A DNA stretch of 7,843 nucleotides from Desulfobacteraceae bacterium (GTDB taxonomy: Bacteria > Desulfobacterota > Desulfobacteria > Desulfobacterales > Desulfobacteraceae): contig JAABSK010000117.1 of the NCBI GenBank assembly GCA_011390435.1, positions 1 to 7,843 of the forward strand, in the 5' to 3' direction. Below are positions 1-6,035 of the stretch, piece by piece. The notes beneath the pieces were generated by a model. The model saw only the letters and a program-made list of their open reading frames with translations, was not told the origin of the DNA and searched no databases. The position numbers and the translations under genes were made by a program. Within the stretch, counting starts at the first letter, position 1, and every line of letters starts with the position of its first letter.

Positions 1-508
1 TGACGGCATCCCGCAGATCAATCCCCTGATCTTCTCTCCATTCTGCAACTGTCCATTCTTTTTGCTCTTCAAATCCCCGGCAGTGGGATTCTTTTACGGT
101 AAAGAAAAACTCATCTTTTTCTCCCTGCTCTCCTGAATAACTCAATGCCCCGACACCCAAAGGATAATACCGGCAGGTTGTGGGGCGATCCGCATAAATC
201 ACACACCCGTCTTTGTCTTCCACAAAGGGACAGGATTTTCTCTCATCATCCAGCAGCTTCAGGGTCACGACAGGCAGATCTGCCTTTTCAAGAATCTGGG
301 GAGTTGTAAACACTGCCAGAAATTCCTCACTGGTCAGATCCAGTTTTTGTCGCATTGTCAAAATATCATATGGCGTCAGCATGATATCAATTCCCCGGCA
401 GCAATCAGTGAAACAGCTCACACCTTTATGGCATTGAAATTGAAACCTGCTTTTCAGACTCATCTGCTCCGGAGGGATTTCAGATGTTTTTTGAGGTTTA
501 TCCGTCAT
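1..508 (-). CDS. YkgJ family cysteine-cluster (putative Fe/Zn-binding) protein, 3' end outside the window
   Basis: 169 codons are visible from the start; the C-terminus lies beyond base 1. The YkgJ/UPF0153 signature is clear: C26-x5-C32-x3-C36-C37 near the N-terminus, a CPF at 93-95, C102, an RPTTCRYYPLG stretch at 108-118 (C112) and C143. Family members carry about eight conserved cysteines and are predicted to chelate zinc or an iron-sulfur cluster; no precise biochemical role is established. There is no signal peptide, so it is probably cytoplasmic. The ATG at 508-506 is chosen because an AAGGA ribosome site (521-517) lies 8 nt upstream. The nearby ATG at 512-510 is out of frame and reaches a stop after four codons. 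A strong promoter lies just upstream (552-580). Family assignment is confident; function is open. Confidence 0.88.
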   Translation of the reverse strand, partial: MTDKPQKTSEIPPEQMSLKSRFQFQCHKGVSCFTDCCRGIDIMLTPYDILTMRQKLDLTSEEFLAVFTTPQILEKADLPVVTLKLLDDERKSCPFVEDKDGCVIYADRPTTCRYYPLGVGALSYSGEQGEKDEFFFTVKESHCRGFEEQKEWTVAEWREDQGIDLRDAV

Positions 509-551
509 TCATATTTTCCTTATCTAAAATTGTGATCTTTTCAATCCCTGT

Positions 552-580
552 CTTATACAGCCATTCGATGAAAATGTCAA
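552..580 (-). promoter_or_regulatory. sigma-70-type promoter of the ykgJ-like gene
   Basis: Read on the minus strand, TTGACA (580-575) is followed by exactly 17 bases and TATAAG (557-552). That is a perfect -35 and a 5/6 -10 at optimal spacing. Transcription would start near 545, giving a leader of about 37 nt before the ATG at 508. It is back to back with the galU promoter. Confidence 0.7.
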
Positions 581-592
581 AAACGCCTCTGA

Positions 593-629
593 CCGTCAGA
601 ATCGGCCATCTGATGCCGAATGCCGACGG
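593..629. repeat. imperfect dyad between divergent promoters (possible operator)
   Basis: CCGTC (593-597) pairs with GACGG (625-629), and TCGGC (602-606) pairs with GCCGA (615-619), around an 8-base centre. The two half-stems are separated by mismatched bases. The dyad lies between the two opposing -35 boxes (575-580 and 653-658), where a regulator could affect both transcripts. Nothing in the window names such a regulator, and short dyads like this also arise by chance. Confidence 0.25.
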
Positions 630-652
630 ATGCGCTGTTTACAAATTTATAT

Positions 653-681
653 TTGACATATGTTTTTTTTCTCAATACATT
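653..681 (+). promoter_or_regulatory. sigma-70-type promoter of galU
   Basis: A perfect TTGACA (653-658), a 17-base spacer containing an eight-T tract (663-670), and TACATT (676-681, 4/6 match to TATAAT). The predicted start near 688 gives a leader of about 59 nt. The leader contains a short CA run and ends in the AGGAG ribosome site (737-741), 5 nt before the galU ATG. Confidence 0.65.
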
Positions 682-746
682 TCAGACATTGCTGAGCACC
701 ATACACACACAGACGGATCATCCCAAATATTACAAAAGGAGTTCTC

Positions 747-1619
747 ATGAAGATTCGAAAGGCTGTTTTTCCGGTTGCCGGACTTGGTACCCGTTTTATT
801 CCTGCAACCAAAGCCATGGCAAAGGAAATGCTCCCGGTGGTGGATAAGCCCATTATCCAATACGCAGTGGAAGAAGCCTTTGATGCCGGAATCGAACAGA
901 TTATTTTTGTCACTGGCAGGGGCAAAAAAGCATTGGAAGATCATTTTGACCGATCCTATGAAATCGAACACAGCCTCAAGGACAAAGGCAAGATGGACCT
1001 GCTCAAGCAGATCGAGGAACTGGTACCCAAAACCGGCACCATCGTTTATACCCGACAGAACCAGCCCCTGGGGCTGGGCCATGCCATCTGGTGCGCACGG
1101 GACATTGTCGGCGATGAGCCATTCGCTGTCCTGCTTGCAGATGACCTGATCCAGACCGACACCCCTGTTTTATCGCAGATGGTCAAAAAGTTCGACCGGA
1201 TGCGGGCATCCATTGCCGCAGTCATGGAAGTGCCCAATGATCAGACAGACAAATACGGTATCCTGGACGCAACAGCAGTGGAAGAAGACATTGTCCGCAT
1301 CGACGACATGGTTGAAAAGCCAGATCCCAAAGAAGCACCCTCCAATCTGGCCATTATCGGCCGGTATATTTTAACCCCTAAAATATTCAGCTTTCTGGGG
1401 AAAAAAGAAAAAGGGGCGGGTGGCGAAATCCAGCTCACGGATGCCATGAGGTTGTTATTAAAAGAACAGCCCATTTATGGTTACAAATTCCACGGCAAAC
1501 GGTTTGACTGCGGAGACAAGGTGGGGTTTCAGATGGCCAACCTGGCATTTGCCCTGGAGCGTCCGGACATGCGGGACCGGTTGATTGCCTTTGTGAAAGA
1601 AATTCAGGAAACTTTTTAA
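747..1619 (+). CDS. galU: UTP--glucose-1-phosphate uridylyltransferase
   Basis: Makes UDP-glucose and pyrophosphate from UTP and glucose-1-phosphate in the cytoplasm. UDP-glucose feeds lipopolysaccharide, exopolysaccharide and galactose metabolism. The 290-residue length is normal for bacterial GalU. The nucleotide-binding loop AGLGTRFIPATKA spans 11-23, followed by KEMLPVVDKP (26-35), QPLGLGHA (106-113), the metal-binding LLADD (129-133), VEKPDP (189-194), GRYIL (205-209), GGEIQLTDA (225-233) and DCGDKVGF (254-261). All are family hallmarks and the reading frame is intact. The ATG is supported by AGGAG at 737-741, 5 nt upstream, and by a good promoter. No co-transcribed partner is seen. The next genes are convergent, and only 5 bp separate the stop from the opposing lytic transglycosylase stop. 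Confidence 0.97.
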   Translation: MKIRKAVFPVAGLGTRFIPATKAMAKEMLPVVDKPIIQYAVEEAFDAGIEQIIFVTGRGKKALEDHFDRSYEIEHSLKDKGKMDLLKQIEELVPKTGTIVYTRQNQPLGLGHAIWCARDIVGDEPFAVLLADDLIQTDTPVLSQMVKKFDRMRASIAAVMEVPNDQTDKYGILDATAVEEDIVRIDDMVEKPDPKEAPSNLAIIGRYILTPKIFSFLGKKEKGAGGEIQLTDAMRLLLKEQPIYGYKFHGKRFDCGDKVGFQMANLAFALERPDMRDRLIAFVKEIQETF

Positions 1620-1626
1620 ACCGGTC
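1575..1626. repeat. 8-bp inverted repeat spanning the galU 3' end
   Basis: GACCGGTT (1575-1582) and AACCGGTC (1619-1626) are perfect inverted copies separated by 36 bases. They bracket the galU stop and just enter the convergent gene's stop. A five-T run follows at 1632-1636. The long loop makes it a poor intrinsic terminator, but no better candidate exists between these convergent transcripts. Confidence 0.25.
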
Positions 1627-2191
1627 ACGAATTTTTATACTGACGATACAGTTCCATCACCTTTCGCACATACTCCCGGGTTTCTTTGTAAGGCGGGATC
1701 TGCTGATACCGGTCCACTGCCTCAGGCCCTGCATTATAAGCAGCCAGGGCCAGGGGCAGTTTATTTTCATAGCGGTCCAGCAGATGCTGAAGATACCGCA
1801 CCCCTCCCATGATGTTTTCTTCAGGATCAAACGGATCCTTGATATACAAGGATGCATAATTCTGGGGCATGATCTGCATCAGGCCTTTGGCACCCACGCG
1901 GGACACGGCTTTGTGATTGAACCCGGATTCCACCTTGATCATGGCCTTGATCAGTGAAAAATCGATTCCGTAGGCTGCTTCCGCCTTTAAAATGAGATCA
2001 TCAAATTTTTTTGAGTCTGTCGTGATTTTTTTTACAGGTGCAGGAGATTCTCTGATGTACAGCCGGTAATTCGATGATGTGGGCACATTGGTAAAATGGA
2101 TCACGCCATCGCTGTCAATAAACGTATAGATATCTGCTGCAGCCGAGGTTGCCAGAAATAAAAAACAGATTCCCCATACCCTGTATCGCAA
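1625..2191 (-). CDS. secreted lytic transglycosylase, DUF4124 + SLT domain
   Basis: 188 residues. Residues 1-19 form a signal peptide (Arg-rich start, hydrophobic GICFLFLATSAAA, likely cleavage before D20), so the protein acts in the periplasm. DUF4124-like sequence follows (DIYTFIDSDGVIHFTNVP, 20-37), then a soluble lytic transglycosylase domain from about 63 to the end. Catalytic E88 lies in KVESGFN; GLMQIMP (103-109), the NIMGGVRYL region (126-134), AYNAGP (151-156) and an IPPYKETREYVRKV tail (165-178) complete the fold. Family members cleave the MurNAc-GlcNAc bond of peptidoglycan with formation of 1,6-anhydroMurNAc. The stated start is TTG at 2191, with its nearest Shine-Dalgarno 14 nt away. 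CTG at 2200-2198 is an alternative: it adds three residues and overlaps the upstream stop. It is the last gene of a three-gene operon. Confidence 0.93.
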   Translation of the reverse strand: MRYRVWGICFLFLATSAAADIYTFIDSDGVIHFTNVPTSSNYRLYIRESPAPVKKITTDSKKFDDLILKAEAAYGIDFSLIKAMIKVESGFNHKAVSRVGAKGLMQIMPQNYASLYIKDPFDPEENIMGGVRYLQHLLDRYENKLPLALAAYNAGPEAVDRYQQIPPYKETREYVRKVMELYRQYKNS

Positions 2192-2196
2192 TCGAT

Positions 2197-2616
2197 TCAG
2201 TGCCGTCCCCTTTTTTTCAACGTATCTGTATATTTTTTGAAAATCAATTTTGCCGGAAACCGGGGTTTTGCAATGTACTGCCCGAGATTGTCCATAAACG
2301 TATCCACCAGTTTTTCAAACACGGCATCCTTGTTTTCAGCCATGATAAAATTGCGCTCAATTGTCTGCACATAGCTGACCGTATTTCCCAGCACGCTAAC
2401 AACATCTGAAAATCCGATATCTTTCAAGGATGGGTCTGTAAAAAACGCTTCCGTAACATCCATGTCAATCTGCGCCTTCATGGTCACACGATAGGCATCT
2501 TCGCTGATCTTCCGGGACAGGTCAAAGATGTTCAGTGTCAGTTTGTTTTCAAGTTCAATTGTTTTATGTACGGTATGATCCATTGTTTCCTGCTGTTTTA
2601 CCTTTTTCTGCATCAT
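2197..2616 (-). CDS. conserved-looking hypothetical protein
   Basis: 139 residues that I do not recognise. There is no signal peptide, transmembrane segment or metal-binding motif, and no cysteine. The N-terminus is polar and Lys/Gln-rich. The middle (about 20-95) contains alternating stretches such as ELENKLTLNIF and YRVTMKAQIDMDV that suggest beta strands with helices, and the tail (119-139) is strongly basic. The first ATG (2616-2614) directly follows the TAA of the upstream nuclease-helicase gene (2619-2617), so translation is probably coupled. An internal start at M12 (ATG 2583-2581) has its own AGGAA a few bases upstream and may be the true start. The downstream lytic transglycosylase follows within a few bases. 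The position implies co-expression with both neighbours, but no function can be assigned. Confidence 0.75.
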   Translation of the reverse strand: MMQKKVKQQETMDHTVHKTIELENKLTLNIFDLSRKISEDAYRVTMKAQIDMDVTEAFFTDPSLKDIGFSDVVSVLGNTVSYVQTIERNFIMAENKDAVFEKLVDTFMDNLGQYIAKPRFPAKLIFKKYTDTLKKRGRH

Positions 2617-5600
2617 TTAGAACAATTCCAGCTGCCGTGGCTTTTTTGGAATGGGTCGATCAGGCGGTGCAGTCTCCACCTGAACCAGCTCTTTTTGAAT
2701 ATCATCTAAAAAAATAGAGGGTTGCCGCGTCTCAACCTTGCCAAATATGCGTCTTTTTCCAGCGTAAGTCAAACACAGAATCTCCATGGCACGGGTCATG
2801 GCAACATAAAACAGACGGCGCTCCTCTTCGATGTCGTTTCCGGCCTGGCCCGGTCGGCAATACGGAATCAGGCCCTGCTCACATCCGGCCACAAAAACCA
2901 CGGGAAATTCAAGCCCCTTGGCGGCATGGATGGTCATCAGAGAAACCTTCTGGGTCTGGAATCCAATGGTGTCTACATCCTGATTCAGGGCCAGTCGATC
3001 CAGAAACGCCTTCAGGGTATCGTCCATCCGGGCGATGGCAAGCACCTGCTCAAAATCAGATCTGACCGGATCACTTTTTTCCATCTGATCACAGATTCCT
3101 GGAAGCTGACAGACCGCATTCAAAATCTTCTGACATCCATCCGCCCCATCGGCCTGATTCTGCAGCTTTTGATATTGTTCAAACAGGTTTTCCATGTGAA
3201 GATTCATGGTCAGCCGGGTGTCGAACAGATCCGACAGCATGGCCATATCCATGGCATCCAGTTCTGATACAGCTGTTTTTTGAACCAGGATTCTGCAGAT
3301 ATGGACCAACTGGCGGATACCGCCGGTTTCCAGTATCCGTTTTTTATCTGCACGCTGAACCGGAATGCCTGCCGCCTGTAATTGATCCTTCAGAACATCA
3401 CCTTGCCGCGCAGTTCGATACAGCACCGCAATATCGGAAAATGCGTATTCCTTTTGCCCGTCTGCATTCATCTTCCGGGTATCCATCGAAAGAAACGAGG
3501 TGCCGCCCACCAGCGCCTCAATCATTTTGCCAATCCCCACAGCTTCTGAAGTTTCCGAGCGGCTTTCCTTGATGATCACCTTTCTGCTTTCTCTGGTTTG
3601 GGAGATGATCCTGGCTTTATTGCTGTTTGCATCCATGCGGGTGATCATCTGGAATGCAGCATCCAGTATGATCTGACCAGATCGGTAATTTTTCACCAGC
3701 TTGACGTGTACACACCCGGGAAAATCTGTTTCAAACTGTTTAAAATAGATATTGTCAGAGCCTCTGAACCCATATATGGATTGATCCGGATCTCCGATCA
3801 CCAGGATATGATTGTCTTTGCACAGCGCCTGAACAAGTGCGTACTGGGCAAAATTCAGATCCTGATATTCATCGATAAACACATATTGGTATGTCTTGCA
3901 AAGGGCACTGCACACAGCAGCGTCATCTGCCAGCAGCCGGACCACCCTGAAAACCAGTTCTTCAAAATCAGCCATGTTCAATGCGCTGCAGGCTTGATCA
4001 TAGGACTGATAAACCTGCTGAAACCAATGGATATCTTCAGCCGGGACAACTGCGCTCAGATCTTCTTCCCAGGACAGCAGCCGCTGTCTGCAGAAACTGA
4101 TATAGTGATCTGCTTTTTTCAGTCGGCTGTTCGGCGCATCGCTGCCCAGGGCCTGACGGATCAGCCAGCGCCGCTGGAAATCATCCGCAATCACCCCGTC
4201 AAACGCTGAATACTGTTTGAGCACCTTCAGGCAGAATCCGTGAAATGTCGCAGCCAGCACCCCTTGTTTCTGATGGCTGACACAGGCTTGAATCTGCTGT
4301 TCAAGCTGTTTTGCCGCCTTGTTTGTAAATGTCAGGGCAAGGACGGCTTCCGGCTTTACCTGATCCGTTGCAATCAGGCGGGCAATTCTGGCGGTCAGTG
4401 TCCGGGTTTTACCGGTTCCGGGCCCTGCCTGAATAATAATGCGCCGGGCTGTGGATTCCACCGCCTTTTGCTGCGCATCATTCAGGCTGGTGAGCAGGTC
4501 TGTTTCAGCAGGCGGTTGATGGCATACGGGATGAATCATACGCACTGGGTTTCCAGAAGAATCTTTTGCCGGTTTCTGACGCTTTCGAAGGGTGCTTTCT
4601 GGCTTTGGCTGCTGAAACAGTGCATATGTTTCACCTTTGAGCACTTTTCTTTCCGCATCGGAAAAGATATTCACCTTTCCAAATGCCCCGTCATATCCAG
4701 GATCGATCTGAATATCGGACTGCCGCATCTTTGATATGGCATGGGCGAGCATTGGAATTTTTGCTGCCTGAATCTCATCATCAGAGCGATCCAGAAGAAT
4801 CTGAAGTTCGGGACCCAGCAGATTGACGGCCTGCTGATAATAGGCTGCCACTTTTTTGGTTTTCGGCCCCACCTCAAAAATTTCAGACAGGATATCTGCC
4901 AGCGGAACAATATGCTGATATCCGGGCCGGTTACCCGGCAGATACCCTTCCGGCCGTGACGCCAGTTGCTGAACCCGGTAGAGAACACCACATGTCAAAA
5001 GTTTGCCGCATTCAGGACAGATGCCCTCCAGTTCAAGAGTCCGCGACGGATTTAAACAGACATGACAGCTCCGGTGTCCGTCATAATGATACTTCCCCTG
5101 ATGGGGAAACATATCCAGGGTCCCAAGACAGGTCTCAGGATCCCCCTGCATCAGGGCCTGACGGATATGATCAAAACTCAACTGCGTATCAAAAACCGTG
5201 GCATTCCGGCCGATATAGCCGGGAGAATGGGCGTCAGAGCAGGATATCAGGCTCATCCCATCCAGATCAGATACCCGCCAGTTCATGGGCGGATCTGAAG
5301 ACAACCCGGTTTCAACAGCAAAGATATGACTTTTCAACTCCCCGAAACACTCCGCCACAGAATCAAAGCCGGATTTTGACCCGAACAGCGAAAACCAGGG
5401 CGTCCAGATATGGGCTGGAATAAACATGGCTGCATCGTTCACCTCCAGCATGATGGACAAAAGGTCTGCTGCATCCAGCCCAAGGATGGGCCGGCCGTCA
5501 GACGTGATATTCCCGATGGCATCCAGCTTTTTATTAAATGCGGCAACACTGTCCATGTCCGGAAAATAAACCAGATTATGATTTTTTCTGACCCGGCCAT

Positions 5601-5901
5601 CCTTTTTATAGATATTGCTGATCTCGGTCTGCAGGATAAACCGCACAGGATGACGGCAGGATTCAGGAACCGTCTTGTCCATTTGATCTGCAATCTCTTT
5701 TTTCAGTGAAAAAAGTCCGGGTTCAGCCGGCTCAAGCTTTTTTTCAAGTTCTTCCCGCCAGGCTGGGAAGGTAAAATCTCCGGTGCCCACAACGTGAACA
5801 CCTTTGATCTGGGCGGCCTGATAAATATGCTCAAGATCAAGATTTTTTGCGGTTGCCCGTGAGTATCGGGAATGGATGTGAAGATCTGCTGTAAATTTCA
5901 T
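2617..5901 (-). CDS. EndoQ-like PHP nuclease fused to UvrD/PcrA superfamily 1 helicase
   Basis: 1094 residues, uninterrupted. Residues 1-372 match the endonuclease Q/TIGR00375 (COG1379) family: PHP metal-ligand motifs DLHIHS (6-11), GTGD (39-42), E93, H108, H164 and SDAH (222-225), the hallmark ETGLSSDPPMNW (197-208), and a zinc ribbon C279-x2-C282...C295-x2-C298. After a polar linker (about 426-468) comes a full helicase: Q motif (474-477), Walker A AGPGTGKT (492-499), Ia TFTNKAA (524-530), Ib TFHGF (552-556), Walker B DEYQD (677-681), III GDPDQSIYGFRGS (703-715), IV NYRSG (738-742), V TIHAAKGLEFP (990-1000) and VI VAMTRA (1033-1038). EndoQ nicks 5' of deaminated bases and abasic sites; UvrD-type helicases unwind 3' to 5'. 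The C-terminal QLELF resembles a beta-clamp motif. A deaminated-DNA repair role is inferred. ATG 5901 gives the PHP N-terminus, though its ribosome site is weak (GGAGA, 15 nt upstream). Confidence 0.92.
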   Translation of the reverse strand: MKFTADLHIHSRYSRATAKNLDLEHIYQAAQIKGVHVVGTGDFTFPAWREELEKKLEPAEPGLFSLKKEIADQMDKTVPESCRHPVRFILQTEISNIYKKDGRVRKNHNLVYFPDMDSVAAFNKKLDAIGNITSDGRPILGLDAADLLSIMLEVNDAAMFIPAHIWTPWFSLFGSKSGFDSVAECFGELKSHIFAVETGLSSDPPMNWRVSDLDGMSLISCSDAHSPGYIGRNATVFDTQLSFDHIRQALMQGDPETCLGTLDMFPHQGKYHYDGHRSCHVCLNPSRTLELEGICPECGKLLTCGVLYRVQQLASRPEGYLPGNRPGYQHIVPLADILSEIFEVGPKTKKVAAYYQQAVNLLGPELQILLDRSDDEIQAAKIPMLAHAISKMRQSDIQIDPGYDGAFGKVNIFSDAERKVLKGETYALFQQPKPESTLRKRQKPAKDSSGNPVRMIHPVCHQPPAETDLLTSLNDAQQKAVESTARRIIIQAGPGTGKTRTLTARIARLIATDQVKPEAVLALTFTNKAAKQLEQQIQACVSHQKQGVLAATFHGFCLKVLKQYSAFDGVIADDFQRRWLIRQALGSDAPNSRLKKADHYISFCRQRLLSWEEDLSAVVPAEDIHWFQQVYQSYDQACSALNMADFEELVFRVVRLLADDAAVCSALCKTYQYVFIDEYQDLNFAQYALVQALCKDNHILVIGDPDQSIYGFRGSDNIYFKQFETDFPGCVHVKLVKNYRSGQIILDAAFQMITRMDANSNKARIISQTRESRKVIIKESRSETSEAVGIGKMIEALVGGTSFLSMDTRKMNADGQKEYAFSDIAVLYRTARQGDVLKDQLQAAGIPVQRADKKRILETGGIRQLVHICRILVQKTAVSELDAMDMAMLSDLFDTRLTMNLHMENLFEQYQKLQNQADGADGCQKILNAVCQLPGICDQMEKSDPVRSDFEQVLAIARMDDTLKAFLDRLALNQDVDTIGFQTQKVSLMTIHAAKGLEFPVVFVAGCEQGLIPYCRPGQAGNDIEEERRLFYVAMTRAMEILCLTYAGKRRIFGKVETRQPSIFLDDIQKELVQVETAPPDRPIPKKPRQLELF
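2620..2634 (-). other. C-terminal sliding-clamp binding motif (QLELF)
   Basis: These bases encode the last five residues (1090-1094) of the nuclease-helicase. QLELF fits the bacterial DNA polymerase III beta-clamp consensus QL(S/D)LF, with Glu for Ser/Asp at position 3. It follows a basic, proline-rich flexible tail (RPIPKKPR), the usual setting for such peptides. Binding is predicted, not shown. Confidence 0.6.
5008..5067 (-). other. zinc-ribbon coding segment of the EndoQ-like domain
   Basis: Encodes residues 279-298, with C279, C282, C295 and C298 as two CxxC pairs 12 residues apart. The flanking HRSCHVCLNPS and GVLYRV sequences are typical of the EndoQ/COG1379 family. This separates the protein from plain PHP phosphatases or polymerase PHP domains, which lack this module. 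Confidence 0.8.
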
Positions 5902-6035
5902 GCCGGATATGAACTGTCTCCAATAAATATTTTCAGTATGTCGTCATTATTATCATTATTTTCCTTTAATTTAAATGTCTGTTTCTGGTAAAGAGAAGAA
6001 AGCCATCAACCGTCAAAAGAGGATATTTTTTCGCT
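5902..6035. promoter_or_regulatory. divergent intergenic region for the nuclease-helicase and thioredoxin-fold operons
   Basis: 134 bp, AT-rich in the middle, between two oppositely directed start codons. It must hold both promoters by position, but I see no convincing -35/-10 pair in either direction. A GATAAT on the minus strand near 5956-5951 is a possible -10 but has no good -35. The plus-strand gene has AGAGGA (6018-6023), 12 nt before its ATG, a rather long spacing. Confidence 0.4.
5933..5956 (-). other. possible seven-codon leader ORF (MIIMTTY)
   Basis: On the minus strand AAAGGA (5967-5962) stands 5 nt before ATG 5956. The ORF reads MIIMTTY and ends in TGA 5935-5933, 31 nt before the nuclease-helicase ATG. 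Its ribosome site is much better than that of the main gene. It may be a leader peptide, or chance in an AT-rich stretch. If the GATAAT here is a -10 box, the ORF would not be transcribed. Confidence 0.25.

Noticed and set aside
498..640. Minus-strand open frame ending ...FIEWLYKTGIEKITILDKENMNDG and overlapping the ykgJ start
   Set aside because: The translation looks protein-like, but the only ATG is four codons from the end, no ribosome site serves an upstream start, and the frame runs through the near-consensus ykgJ promoter at 552-580.
484..750. Plus-strand open frame of 88 codons ahead of galU
   Set aside because: It has no ribosome site, covers both divergent promoters and the ykgJ start, and its translation is hydrophobic and low in complexity; it is better explained as intergenic DNA.
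672..1082. Minus-strand 136-codon open frame antisense to the start of galU
   Set aside because: It is a shadow of the strongly conserved galU frame, with no ribosome site or recognisable family.
3598..4209. Plus-strand 203-codon open frame within the helicase gene (and similar ones at 2722-3267 and 4240-4734)
   Set aside because: These lie entirely opposite helicase motifs that are intact on the minus strand; the plus-strand translations resemble no family.
2617..5901. Reading the fusion as two separate genes joined by an assembly error
   Set aside because: The frame is continuous through a polar linker (residues about 426-468) with no stop, repeat or start-like site at the junction, so a genuine fusion is simpler.
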